DNA of 64,000 nt from Pseudoduganella rivuli (GTDB taxonomy: Bacteria; Pseudomonadota; Gammaproteobacteria; Burkholderiales; Burkholderiaceae_D): positions 124,001 through 188,000 of the forward strand of contig NZ_WKJJ01000005.1 of assembly GCF_009674485.1 (NCBI RefSeq). Reading direction: 5' to 3'. The notes below the pieces were generated by a model. That model ran no database searches, was not told the DNA's origin, and worked only from the letters and a program-made list of their open reading frames with translations. A program made the position numbers and the translations under genes. Numbering within the stretch: the stretch's first letter is position 1; each line of letters starts with the position of its first letter. Positions 7,073 to 16,105 of the stretch are shown here, piece after piece.

Positions 7073-8980
7073 ATGAACAAGCAAATGCGTTTTGCCCGCA
7101 CCAGGATGGGCGCGGCAGTGCTGGTGGCGTTGGCCGCCATGGACGTTGGCTCGGCTCGCGCCGCGCAGTGGGGCCTCGATAATGGCTGGACCGTGAACCT
7201 GGATTCCACCGTATCGCTGGGCGTGGCGGTGCGCGCATCGAAAGCCCAATGCCGCTACCTGGGCAACGACAATGGCGGCTGCGTGGGCGATGCCGTCACG
7301 CCGCTGCAGCAAATGAATCCGGCCGCGTTTTCCATGAATATCGACACGCTGCGGCTGAACCAGGACCTGGGCGACGTGCACTATCAGCGCGGCCAGGTCG
7401 TTTCCAGCAACCTGCAATACACGGCGGATCTGTACGTCAAGGCCACCGATGGCTGGAGCGGCTTGCTGCGCGGCGTGGCCAACCACGACTTCGCGGTGGC
7501 GCACACGAAGCGCGGGGCACTGGATCCGGAGGCCAAGGACTTCGCGGTCAGCAATCCGCGCTGGCTCGATGCCTACGTGACCAAGGAATTCGAAGCGGGC
7601 GGACAGCATGGCCGCGTGCGCGTCGGCAACCAGGTATTGAGCTGGGGCGAAAACCTGTTCATCACGGGCGGCATCAATTCCATCAACCCCCTGTATGCGC
7701 CGGCCGCGCACCAGCCGGGCACGCCGCTGAAAACCTTGTTCATCCCGTCGCCGATGATTTCCGCCAGCACGTCGCTGGCGCCTGGTCTGGGCATTGAAGC
7801 GTATTACCAGTGGAAGTGGAACAGCTTTGCGTTCGATGCGCCGGGCACGTTCTTTTCCACCACCAATTTCCTCGGCAAGGGCGGGCGTGGCATTTATTTG
7901 CCGACCACCCTGCTGAATGCCGCCGTGGCACCGTATGGCATGCCGCCGTTTGCCAGCGGCACCATCGGCAATACGGCGACAGTCATTGCGGGCCCGAATC
8001 CCGCCACCGGCCTGCCATACAACCGCCGCCTGGGCTTTAACGAACTGGCTGATCCGATGGCCAATCCGGCCGGACCGCTGATTGGCGCCGGTACCGTGAT
8101 TCCCCGCGGCCGCGACATCAAGCCGGACGACGGCCAGGGCGGCGTGGCGCTGCGCTACCAGTTCCCGGAATCCGGCAATGAACTGGGCCTGTACTATTTC
8201 CGCTACAGCGACAAGGTGCCGTTCGTGAGTTATCAAGTGACCGGCACTGTCACCAATCCGTTTGGCTGGCAAGCCGTGGCCGAGTACGCACGCCACCGCG
8301 ACCTGTTCGGCGTGTCGTACAACTTCCAGGCCGGCGAATGGGCGATCGGCACGGAACTGTCGTTCCGCCCCAAGGATGGCGTGGCGATCGACCGTTCCGC
8401 TGTCATCGATCCGGCCAACCGCTATTACTGCAACGCGCTGTCGGACTTCACGGTGGCGCCGGTGGGTACGCATTGCCAGGGCTGGGTCGACACGCAGCAC
8501 TATCAGTGGCACGTAACGGGTATCCATATCCTGTCGCAATCAGGTGCGCTGGGCGGCCTGCTGCGCGCACTGGGCGCCAGCGAAGGCACGATCACGGCGG
8601 AAAGCGCGGTGGCGTATTACCCGAAACTGCGCTTCAACACCGGGGCGCCGTATGCGGTAACGGCCGATTACCGGCAACCGACCAGGGCATCGTGGGGCGT
8701 GGTGGTGGCCGCTTCGGTCACCTATCCGAATATCTTCGGCACCCGCGCGTCGCTGTCGCCGGACCTGGCCATTTCGCAAGGCGTGTCCGGCTATTCCGCC
8801 ACGGCGCTGCCGGGCTTTGTCAAAGGGGCCGGTGCTGCCGTGCTAGGCGCCACGATCGACTTTAAATCCAAGCCTGAAACCAAGCTGCGCTTCGATTTCA
8901 CGAAAAACTGGGGCGGCGGCGCAAGCAACTTGATGCGCGACCGCGATTTCTTCTCCGTCAGCCTGGCTTCGTCGTTCTAA
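7073..8980 (+). CDS. DUF1302 family outer-membrane beta-barrel protein
   Basis: About 635 residues: signal peptide (VLVALAAMDVGSARAA), then alternating amphipathic strands with tyrosine-rich ends and a C-terminal FSVSLASSF ending in Phe, as expected for a BAM-assembled barrel. The DUF1302 start (AQWGLDNGWTVNLDSTVSLGVAVRAS, then a long NLQYTADLYVKATDGWSG strand) is clear. ATG 7073 is chosen because GGAG lies about 8 bp upstream; the frame opens earlier inside the DUF1329 gene. The stop overlaps the MMPL start (TAATG), so the two are translationally coupled. It probably forms a pore for a hydrophobic substrate together with the DUF1329 product; the substrate is unknown. Confidence 0.9.
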   Translation: MNKQMRFARTRMGAAVLVALAAMDVGSARAAQWGLDNGWTVNLDSTVSLGVAVRASKAQCRYLGNDNGGCVGDAVTPLQQMNPAAFSMNIDTLRLNQDLGDVHYQRGQVVSSNLQYTADLYVKATDGWSGLLRGVANHDFAVAHTKRGALDPEAKDFAVSNPRWLDAYVTKEFEAGGQHGRVRVGNQVLSWGENLFITGGINSINPLYAPAAHQPGTPLKTLFIPSPMISASTSLAPGLGIEAYYQWKWNSFAFDAPGTFFSTTNFLGKGGRGIYLPTTLLNAAVAPYGMPPFASGTIGNTATVIAGPNPATGLPYNRRLGFNELADPMANPAGPLIGAGTVIPRGRDIKPDDGQGGVALRYQFPESGNELGLYYFRYSDKVPFVSYQVTGTVTNPFGWQAVAEYARHRDLFGVSYNFQAGEWAIGTELSFRPKDGVAIDRSAVIDPANRYYCNALSDFTVAPVGTHCQGWVDTQHYQWHVTGIHILSQSGALGGLLRALGASEGTITAESAVAYYPKLRFNTGAPYAVTADYRQPTRASWGVVVAASVTYPNIFGTRASLSPDLAISQGVSGYSATALPGFVKGAGAAVLGATIDFKSKPETKLRFDFTKNWGGGASNLMRDRDFFSVSLASSF

Positions 8981-11358
8981 TGATCTCGCACCTGATAACC
9001 CGCCTCGAAGCGCTCGTATTCGGGCGCCGCCGGGAATTCCTGATGGCGCTGGCCGCCTTCACCGCCGTGATGGGCGTGATGGCGTCCAAGCTGCACCTGG
9101 AAGCCGGCTTCGAGAAGCAAATGCCGCAAGGGCATGAATACATCAAGACGTTTGAACAGTACCGTGACCAGCTGTTCGGCGCCAACCGGCTGACCATTGC
9201 CGTGCATGCCCGCCAGGGTGAAATCTGGGACGCGCAGGCGCTGGGCCAGGTGCTGAAAGTGACGGAGGCCGTGACGTACCTGCCGGGCGTGGACCGCACC
9301 AGCGTCACGTCGCTGTGGACGCCGAACGTGTTCTTTACGGAGATCACGGAAGACGGCTTCCGCGCCGAACCGGTGGCGGGCGGCGATATCGTGCCCGAAA
9401 AACTGACGCCGGACGTCATCGCGAAAATGCGCCAGCGCACCATGGCGGGCGGCCACGTCGGCACCCTGGTGGCGCGCGACCATACCAGCGCGCTGATCAC
9501 GGCCGGCTTGACGGACGTCGATCCCCGCACCGGCGAAAAGCTCGACTACATCCGCCTCAACCGCCAGCTGGAAGAAAAAGTCCGGCGCGCATTTGAAAAC
9601 GACAAGGTCGAAGTGCAAATCATTGGCTTCGCCAAGCAGATCGGCGACATTGCCGACCGTTCGGATGAAGTGGCGCGCTTCTTCGTGGTGGCCTTCCTGC
9701 TGACGGCCGCCGCCGTGTACTGGTATTGCCGCTCCGTGCGTCTGACGGTGCTGCCGCTGGCCTGTTCGCTGACGTCGCTGGTGTGGCAGTTCGGGACCTT
9801 GCGCCTGCTGGGATTCGGCCTGGATCCGCTGGCCATCCTGGTGCCATTCCTTGTGTTTGCCATCGGCGTGTCGCACGGCATCCAGCAAATCAATTACATC
9901 GTGCGCGAAGTCGCCAATGGCGCCGATTCGGGCGTCGCGGCGCGGCGCAGCTTCACGGGCCTGCTGATTCCCGGTTCGCTGGCGTTGATCACGGCGCTGG
10001 TGAGTTTCATCACCTTGATCCTGATTCCGATCCCGATGATCCGCGAACTGGCCATCACGGCAGCCATCGGTGTCGGCTACAAGATCCTGACGAACCTGAT
10101 GATGCTGCCGGTGGCCGCTTCCTACTTCCGCTTTACGCCGGAATTTGCCCGCGAGGCGCTGGCGCGCCGCGAAAAGCATGGCGCGTGGCTCGGCGTACTG
10201 GCGCGGATAGCGCGGCCGCGCAACGCCCTGGTGGTTACGGTGATTGGCGCGGCCGTGTTCGGCGTGGCGTACTGGCAGAGCCAGGGCCGCCACGTCGGCA
10301 GCCTGCAGGCGGGGGCGCCGGAACTGCGCGCCGAGTCGCGCTACAACCGTGACGCGGCCGGCATTGTCGAGCGCTTCGACGTGGGCCTGGACTGGTTGAC
10401 GGTGGTATTCGAAGCAACGCCGAAGCGTGATGGAGACGTCTGTTCGCGTGTGGACCAGATGCTGTTCACCGATGAATTTGCGTGGCATATGAAGGGCGTG
10501 CCGGGCGTGGTGTCGGCCGATTCGCTGGCCGGGCAGCTGAAGCTGTACAACGCCGGCATGAACGAGGGCAACCCGAAGCTGGCCACAGTGACGCGCGATG
10601 CGCGTGGCCTGGGCGGGCAATTCCAGGGCGTCAACAACCGCATTGCCGGCCTGTCGTCCAACGATTGCCGGGTGCAGGGCGTCAACCTGTACTTGCCGGA
10701 CCACCGCGCCACCACCATCAAGAGCGTGGTGTCGGCCGTCAAGGCATACCGCGACGACAACCACCTGGACGGCGTCGCATTGCGGCTGGCCAGCGGCAAC
10801 GCCGGCGTGCAGGCCGCCACCAATGAAGTGCTGGAAGCGTCGGAAACGCCGATGATGCTATACGTGTATGCGGCCATCCTGGTGCTGGTGTTCCTGGTCT
10901 ACCGCGACTGGCGGGCCATGATCGCGTGCTGCCTGCCGCTGACGGTGGCCACGTGGATCGGTTACTGGTTCATGAAAGAACTGGAAATCGGCCTGACGGT
11001 GGCGACCTTGCCTGTGATGGTGCTGGCTGTGGGCATCGGCGTCGACTACGCCTTCTACATCTACAACCGCCTGCAAGTGAACCTGGCGGGCGGACTGGAA
11101 TTCACCCGCGCGCTGGAACGCGCACTGTCCGAGACCGGGTTGGCCACCGTGTTCACGGCCATCACCTTGTCCGTCGGCGTGGCCACGTGGACCTTCTCCA
11201 GCCTGAAATTCCAGGCCGATATGGGCGCGCTGCTGACCTTTATGTTCCTCGTGAACATGGTCATGGCCATTACTTTGCTACCGGCCTTTGCCGCGGTGCT
11301 GGAGTGGTGCGTGCCGCGCCGTGGTCCCGTGCACATGCCGGCAATTTTGCAGCATTGA
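8980..11358 (+). CDS. MMPL/RND family inner-membrane transporter
   Basis: 792 residues in the twofold-repeated RND/MMPL plan: TM1, a large periplasmic loop (about residues 40-220), a TM2-6 bundle with FLVFAIGVSHGIQQINYI, a second periplasmic loop (about 440-620), and a TM8-12 bundle with VMVLAVGIGVDYAFYIYNRLQ. The GxGxDY motif in the second bundle is the usual proton-relay Asp-Tyr of MMPL proteins. MMPL proteins of this group (HpnN-like) move lipids or other hydrophobic molecules. It starts inside the DUF1302 stop codon and ends 11 bp before the YCF48 gene, so the envelope set forms one operon. Confidence 0.92.
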   Translation: MISHLITRLEALVFGRRREFLMALAAFTAVMGVMASKLHLEAGFEKQMPQGHEYIKTFEQYRDQLFGANRLTIAVHARQGEIWDAQALGQVLKVTEAVTYLPGVDRTSVTSLWTPNVFFTEITEDGFRAEPVAGGDIVPEKLTPDVIAKMRQRTMAGGHVGTLVARDHTSALITAGLTDVDPRTGEKLDYIRLNRQLEEKVRRAFENDKVEVQIIGFAKQIGDIADRSDEVARFFVVAFLLTAAAVYWYCRSVRLTVLPLACSLTSLVWQFGTLRLLGFGLDPLAILVPFLVFAIGVSHGIQQINYIVREVANGADSGVAARRSFTGLLIPGSLALITALVSFITLILIPIPMIRELAITAAIGVGYKILTNLMMLPVAASYFRFTPEFAREALARREKHGAWLGVLARIARPRNALVVTVIGAAVFGVAYWQSQGRHVGSLQAGAPELRAESRYNRDAAGIVERFDVGLDWLTVVFEATPKRDGDVCSRVDQMLFTDEFAWHMKGVPGVVSADSLAGQLKLYNAGMNEGNPKLATVTRDARGLGGQFQGVNNRIAGLSSNDCRVQGVNLYLPDHRATTIKSVVSAVKAYRDDNHLDGVALRLASGNAGVQAATNEVLEASETPMMLYVYAAILVLVFLVYRDWRAMIACCLPLTVATWIGYWFMKELEIGLTVATLPVMVLAVGIGVDYAFYIYNRLQVNLAGGLEFTRALERALSETGLATVFTAITLSVGVATWTFSSLKFQADMGALLTFMFLVNMVMAITLLPAFAAVLEWCVPRRGPVHMPAILQH

Positions 11359-11369
11359 AAGGCATTCCC

Positions 11370-12383
11370 ATGAAACCGAGCCACTTCTTTTCAATGACAT
11401 CGATCGTCCTGCATGTCGCCTGCGGGGCGACGGCAGCCGAACATCCCGGCCAGCCGGCCGGCGCGGGGCAGGCGCAGAACGCGGCGGCTGCGCGCTGGCC
11501 CGCCCTGGCGCAGGCGCAGCGCATTGCCGCCGCCAACGGCTTTGCCGGCGTGCCGCTGCTGGCCGCGGCACAGGCAGGCCAGCGGGTGGTGGCCGTGGGT
11601 GACCATGGCGCCGTGCTGTTATCCGATAACGGCGGCGCGTTCCGCCAGGCCCGCTCTGTCCCGGTGCGCGCGATGCTGACGTCCGTGCAACTGGTCGATG
11701 CGAAGCGCGGCTATGCGGCGGGCCATGACGGTGTCGTGCTGGGGACGCAGGATGGCGGCGATACGTGGACCATGCTGCGCGCCACGCCCGGCGAGGAACA
11801 GCCGATTCTCGCGCTGTACTTCACGACGCCGGAACACGGCATCGCCGTCGGCCTGTATGGATGGGCCATCGAAACGCGCGATGGCGGCCGCACCTGGGCG
11901 CCGCTGACCGTGGCATCCGGCGAAGAAGCCGACCGCCATTTACTGCACGTCTTTGCGTCGCCGCGCGGCACGCTGTTCATCGCCGGCGAGGCGGGCACGC
12001 TGTTCCGCTCGGCCGATGGCGGCAAGTCGTGGCACGCGCTCTCCACCGGCAACAAGGGGTCGCTGTGGCATGGCCGCGCACTGGCCGACGGCACGCTGCT
12101 GGTGTGCGGCATGCGCGGCCACCTGTACCGCAGCCACGACGATGGCTTGACGTGGCAGGCGGTGGCGTCGAACACCACGCAATCGCTGACGGGCATCGCG
12201 GAACTGGCCGATGGCAGCGTGGCCGTGGTGGGGATGGCTGGCACCGTGCTGCGCAGCGCGGATGGCGGCAAGAGTTTTGCGCTGGCCGAGCGGGCGGGGC
12301 GTGAACCGCTGACAGCGGTGGTGGCCGATGGCAAGCGGGCGCTGTTGATGTCGATGGATGGACCGCTGGCCGATGGGCGGTGA
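11370..12383 (+). CDS. YCF48/BNR-type beta-propeller protein, exported
   Basis: About 337 residues with an N-terminal signal sequence (FFSMTSIVLHVACGATAA) and six to seven repeats of the type G..G.I..S.DGG.TW (TQDGGDTWTML, TRDGGRTWAPL, SADGGKSWHAL, SHDDGLTWQAV, SADGGKSFALA). This is the YCF48/HCF136 propeller found next to DUF1302/MMPL genes in many Proteobacteria; it is assumed to aid assembly or function of the envelope complex. The start is ATG 11370, just after the MMPL stop; a larger frame running up into the MMPL gene is only overlap. It ends 10 bp before the first amine oxidase gene. Confidence 0.88.
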   Translation: MKPSHFFSMTSIVLHVACGATAAEHPGQPAGAGQAQNAAAARWPALAQAQRIAAANGFAGVPLLAAAQAGQRVVAVGDHGAVLLSDNGGAFRQARSVPVRAMLTSVQLVDAKRGYAAGHDGVVLGTQDGGDTWTMLRATPGEEQPILALYFTTPEHGIAVGLYGWAIETRDGGRTWAPLTVASGEEADRHLLHVFASPRGTLFIAGEAGTLFRSADGGKSWHALSTGNKGSLWHGRALADGTLLVCGMRGHLYRSHDDGLTWQAVASNTTQSLTGIAELADGSVAVVGMAGTVLRSADGGKSFALAERAGREPLTAVVADGKRALLMSMDGPLADGR

Positions 12384-12393
12384 GGAGTTGGAA

Positions 12394-13872
12394 ATGAACA
12401 AGCGAACTGTAACAACGAACGGCCGCCGGGGCTTCCTCGGCATGGCGGCAGCGGCATCGGCCGCGGCGGCCGCCGGCGCCATGCCGGCAACCGTGCAAGC
12501 TGCCGCCAGGACGCCGGCCCATGACGTGCTCGACGTCGTCATCATCGGCGCCGGCCTGGCCGGCCTTACGGCCGGGCGCGACCTGCGGCGCGCCGGCTGC
12601 GAATCCTTCGCCGTGCTGGAAGCGCGCGACCGCGTCGGTGGCCGCACGTTGAACCATGACCTGGGCAATGGCTATTTTTCCGAAGCGGGTGGCCAGTGGA
12701 TCGGCCCCGGCCAGACCGCCATTGTCGACCTGTGCCGCGAACTGGGCGTGGGCACGTTCCCGACATATTGGCAAGGCAAGACCACGATGCTGGCCGGCAG
12801 CGCCCGCGCGACGCAGGAAAGCGATGGCGGGTTCGGCACCGACCCGGCATTGCGCCATGAACTGGAACAGATGGCCAGGCTGGTGCCATGCGGGGCGCCC
12901 TGGACGTCGCCGCGTGCGGCAGAGTGGGATGCGCTGTCGCTGGCCGACTGGCTGGCTACCAAGAACCTGTCGCCGGCCGATCAGATGAGCTGGGTGATCG
13001 GCGCGACGTTGACGGCCGGGGCGCCGCCGCAAAAACTGTCGCTGCTGCATTACCTGGGCTTGATCAATTCCGCCGGCTGCAGCTATGAACGTTTGGAAGC
13101 GATCAAAGGCGGGGCGCAAGAAACCCGTATTGCCGGCGGCGCACAGGCGCTGTCGGTCAAGATGGCCGAGGATCTCAAAGGCAAGATCAGGCTGTCGTCG
13201 CCGGTGCAGCGCATTGAAAACTGGCAAAACGGTCCCGCCGCCATCCATACGCCGCACGGCGTGATCCGTGCCCGCAGCGTCATTGTCGCGCTGTCGCCGG
13301 CGCTGTGCCACCGCATCGCATTTGACCCGCCGTTGCCGGAAAAGCGCCGCGAAATGCAGCGCCGCTGGCCCGCGTTTGCCCCGATGCGCAAGACGGCGCA
13401 CGTGTACAAGAAGGCCTTCTGGCGCGACAAGGGCTACAACGGCTGGATCGTGCAAGCCAAGGGCCCTGTCATCTGGGCATACGACAACTCGCCGGAAGAT
13501 GTGTCGTTTGGCGTCATCAATGCCTTCGTCAACAGTGGCGTGCTGCCGTCCGATCCCAAGGCGGCGGAACAGGAACTGTCGCGCATCTATACGCAAGCGT
13601 TTGGCGAAGAAGCGCTGCATCCGATTGCCTACCACGACCACGACTGGGGCAAGGCCGACAAATGGTCGCTGACCTGCACGTCGCCAATTCCGCCGGGCTT
13701 CCTCACGCATTACGGCGACGCGCTGCATCCGCCGGTGGGCCGCCTGATCTGGTCCGGCACGGAAACAGCCGATATCTGGGCCACGGCCATGGATGGCGCA
13801 GTGCGTTCCGGCCACAAGGCCGCGCTGCAAGCGTTGCAGGCGCTGGCCCCGGCGGCAGGGAGGATGAAATGA
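12394..13872 (+). CDS. Tat-exported flavin monoamine oxidase/dehydrogenase, copy 1
   Basis: FAD enzyme of about 492 residues expected to oxidise an amine in the periplasm. Twin-arginine signal (GRRGFLGMAAAASAAAAAG), Rossmann motif VVIIGAGLAGL, then EARDRVGGRTLNHDLGNGYF and GGQWIGPGQ, and a C-terminal GRLIWSGTETADIW flavin motif. By-eye alignment to MAO-B puts Thr at the Cys397 flavin-attachment position, Cys at cage Tyr398 and Ala (in WATAMDG) at cage Tyr435, so FAD is probably non-covalent and the aromatic cage is lost. GAGG precedes ATG 12394. The stop overlaps the next cytochrome c gene by 4 bp, which suggests the cytochrome rather than oxygen is the electron acceptor, as for NicA2/CycN. 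Very similar to the copy at 14570. Confidence 0.9.
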   Translation: MNKRTVTTNGRRGFLGMAAAASAAAAAGAMPATVQAAARTPAHDVLDVVIIGAGLAGLTAGRDLRRAGCESFAVLEARDRVGGRTLNHDLGNGYFSEAGGQWIGPGQTAIVDLCRELGVGTFPTYWQGKTTMLAGSARATQESDGGFGTDPALRHELEQMARLVPCGAPWTSPRAAEWDALSLADWLATKNLSPADQMSWVIGATLTAGAPPQKLSLLHYLGLINSAGCSYERLEAIKGGAQETRIAGGAQALSVKMAEDLKGKIRLSSPVQRIENWQNGPAAIHTPHGVIRARSVIVALSPALCHRIAFDPPLPEKRREMQRRWPAFAPMRKTAHVYKKAFWRDKGYNGWIVQAKGPVIWAYDNSPEDVSFGVINAFVNSGVLPSDPKAAEQELSRIYTQAFGEEALHPIAYHDHDWGKADKWSLTCTSPIPPGFLTHYGDALHPPVGRLIWSGTETADIWATAMDGAVRSGHKAALQALQALAPAAGRMK

Positions 13873-14552
13873 ACCGGACGATCCAAACGCGCAGCCGCCC
13901 GGGCCTGGCCCGGCGCGTGCTGGCCATCGCGTGCTGGCTGTCGCTGGCCGGCGGCGCCGTGGCGGGGATCACATACGGTCCCGAACTCTATGGCCTGGTC
14001 GAACTGGGCAAGCAGATCGACGCGATCGCGCTGGAAGATGCGGGCAAAGCCGGCCCATGGCCGCGCGCCGCCGACGCGTGCGTGGCCTGCCACGGTTTCG
14101 ACGGCAATGCCCGGGCGCAAACGTATCCGCGCCTGGCGGGCCAGCCGGAGGCTTATTTGAAAAAGCAATTGCTGGCTTTTGCCAGCAGCGAGCGCGGCGA
14201 TCCCATCATGACGCCGCTGGCGCTGTCGATGCCGGAAAAGGAACTGGCCGCGTATGCCGCCCATTTCGCCCGCATGCAACCGGTGGCCAATGCCACGTTC
14301 AAGGGCGACCCTGCGGCAGTGGGCCGTGGCGCCGCGCTGGCCGCCACGCACAACTGTGCATCGTGCCATGGCGCGCAGTTGCAGGGGCAGGGCGAATTTC
14401 CCCGCCTGGCCGGACAGGGCGCCGATTACCTGCGCGACCAGCTGGCGCATTTCAAGGATGGCACGCGGCATGACGCCGTCATGCGCGCCGTTGCCAATGC
14501 GCTGGCGCCGCAAGACATCGACGACCTGGCGCACTACCTGGCCAGCCGCTGA
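13869..14552 (+). CDS. Di-heme cytochrome c4-like protein, partner of amine oxidase copy 1
   Basis: About 227 residues: one N-terminal membrane segment (VLAIACWLSLAGGAVAGI), then two class I cytochrome c domains with heme motifs CVACH and CASCH. Each is followed by a PRLAGQ(P/G) segment, and Met ligands are likely in PIMTPLALSM and HDAVMRAV. This is the cytochrome c4 plan. The start codon overlaps the oxidase stop (ATGA). It probably takes electrons from the periplasmic flavoenzyme and passes them to a terminal oxidase; whether the N-terminal segment is cleaved or an anchor is not certain. Confidence 0.9.
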   Translation: MNRTIQTRSRPGLARRVLAIACWLSLAGGAVAGITYGPELYGLVELGKQIDAIALEDAGKAGPWPRAADACVACHGFDGNARAQTYPRLAGQPEAYLKKQLLAFASSERGDPIMTPLALSMPEKELAAYAAHFARMQPVANATFKGDPAAVGRGAALAATHNCASCHGAQLQGQGEFPRLAGQGADYLRDQLAHFKDGTRHDAVMRAVANALAPQDIDDLAHYLASR

Positions 14553-14569
14553 CCATCCGGAGATTTCTC

Positions 14570-16105
14570 ATGACCCACCTTAACGAAAGCAATGCAATGG
14601 AAGACCCTGCAGAAAAAACCGATACCGCACCGGAAGCGTCAGCCTTGACACGGCGTGGTTTCCTCGGGATGGCGGCTGCCGCCGCAGCGGGCATGACTGC
14701 CACGGTAACGGCGGTACATGCGGCACAGGCCCCAGTCACACCAGCGGCAAGCGGCGTGTTGGATGTGGTGATTATCGGCGGCGGCCTGGCCGGACTGACG
14801 GCGGCGCGTGATTTGAAGCGGGCAGGCTGCGAGGCCTTTGTCTTGCTGGAAGCGCGCGACCGCGTGGGCGGCCGCACGTTGAACCACGACCTGGGCAAAG
14901 GCTATTTCACGGAGGCGGGCGGCCAGTGGATCGGTCCCGGCCAGACCGCCATTGCGGACCTGTGCCGCGAACTGGGCGTTGGCACGTTTCCCAGCTTGTG
15001 GCAAGGGAAAGCCACGATGGTGACGGGCAAGGCGCATGCGGCGGTGGAACTGGGCGGCGGCTTCGAGACGGACCGCAAGCTGACGCGCGAACTGGAAGAA
15101 ATGGCGAAGCTGGTGCCGTCCGGCGCGCCGTGGAAATCGCCGCGGGCGGCGGAATTCGATGCGATCACGATCGGCGAATGGCTGGCGAAGAAGAATATCG
15201 CGCCGGGCGACCAGATCGGCTGGTCCACGGGCATCACGCTGTCCGGCGGCGCGGCGCCGGCACGCGTGTCGCTGCTGCACTGGCTGTCGATGGTCAATTC
15301 AGCGGACTGCATTTATGACCGGCTGGAAGCCGTCAAGGATGGCGCACAGGAGACCCGCATTTCAGGCGGCTCGCAAATCCTGTCGATCAAGATGGCGGAA
15401 GAATTGAAAGACAAGGTCAGGCTGTCGTCGCCCGTGCTACGGATCGAAAACTGGCAGAACGGAGAAATGCGTGGGCCGGTTGTCATCCATACGCCAAACG
15501 GCGTGCTGCGCGCCCGCAGCGTGATCGTCGCGCTGTCGCCGCCACTGTGCAACCAGATCGCGTTCGATCCGCCGCTGCCGGCGGCCCGCGCGGAAATGCA
15601 GCGCCGCTGGCCCGCCTTTGCACCGGCCCGCAAGACGGCGCACGTATACAAGAAGGCGTTCTGGCGCGACAAGGGCTTGAATGGCTGGATCTTCCAGCCC
15701 AAGGGCCCGGTGCTGTGGGCTTATGACAACTCGCCGCAAGACGCGTCGTTTGGCGTCATCAACGCTTTCGTCAACAACAGCATGCTGCCGGCCGACCCCA
15801 AGGCGGCCGAGCAGGAACTGTCGCGCATCTATGCGCAAGCCTTTGGCGATGAAGCGCTGCATCCCGTTGCGTATCACGACCATGACTGGGGCAAGGCCGA
15901 CCGCTGGACGCTGACGTGCGTGTCGCCGATGCCGCGCGGCTTCCTGACCAGGTATGGCGAAGCGCTGCATCCCCCCGCCGGGCGCCTGATCTGGTCCGGC
16001 ACGGAAACCGCGGACATCTGGGCCGGTTACATGGATGGCGCGGTGCGCTCGGGCCACAAGGCGGCGCTGACGGCGCTGCAATCCGTCAATGGAAGGAAAG
16101 CGTGA
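14570..16105 (+). CDS. Tat-exported flavin monoamine oxidase/dehydrogenase, copy 2
   Basis: 511 residues, a tandem paralogue of the enzyme at 12394. Tat motif TRRGFLGMAAAAAAG, Rossmann VVIIGGGLAGL, EARDRVGGRTLNHDLGKGYF, GGQWIGPGQ and C-terminal GTETADIWAGYMDGAVRSG. Unlike copy 1 it keeps Tyr at the MAO-B Tyr435 cage position (AGYMDG) while also having Cys at the Tyr398 position, so the two copies probably differ in substrate or electron-transfer properties. The N-terminus has about 20 extra polar residues before the Tat motif. The stop overlaps the following cytochrome start (TGATG). Origin by duplication of an oxidase-cytochrome pair is plain from the same order and high identity. Confidence 0.9.
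   Translation: MTHLNESNAMEDPAEKTDTAPEASALTRRGFLGMAAAAAAGMTATVTAVHAAQAPVTPAASGVLDVVIIGGGLAGLTAARDLKRAGCEAFVLLEARDRVGGRTLNHDLGKGYFTEAGGQWIGPGQTAIADLCRELGVGTFPSLWQGKATMVTGKAHAAVELGGGFETDRKLTRELEEMAKLVPSGAPWKSPRAAEFDAITIGEWLAKKNIAPGDQIGWSTGITLSGGAAPARVSLLHWLSMVNSADCIYDRLEAVKDGAQETRISGGSQILSIKMAEELKDKVRLSSPVLRIENWQNGEMRGPVVIHTPNGVLRARSVIVALSPPLCNQIAFDPPLPAARAEMQRRWPAFAPARKTAHVYKKAFWRDKGLNGWIFQPKGPVLWAYDNSPQDASFGVINAFVNNSMLPADPKAAEQELSRIYAQAFGDEALHPVAYHDHDWGKADRWTLTCVSPMPRGFLTRYGEALHPPAGRLIWSGTETADIWAGYMDGAVRSGHKAALTALQSVNGRKA

Noticed and set aside
6671-8539. 622-aa minus-strand frame opposite the DUF1302 gene
   Set aside because: Shadow of the real gene; no recognisable domain and no ribosome-binding site.
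8977-10764. 595-aa minus-strand frame opposite the MMPL gene
   Set aside because: Shadow frame with low-complexity composition.
11977-13830. Long open frame (617 aa) on the minus strand opposite the first amine oxidase
   Set aside because: GC-rich shadow; composition is Arg/Gln/His-rich with no family motif, and the plus strand carries clear domains.
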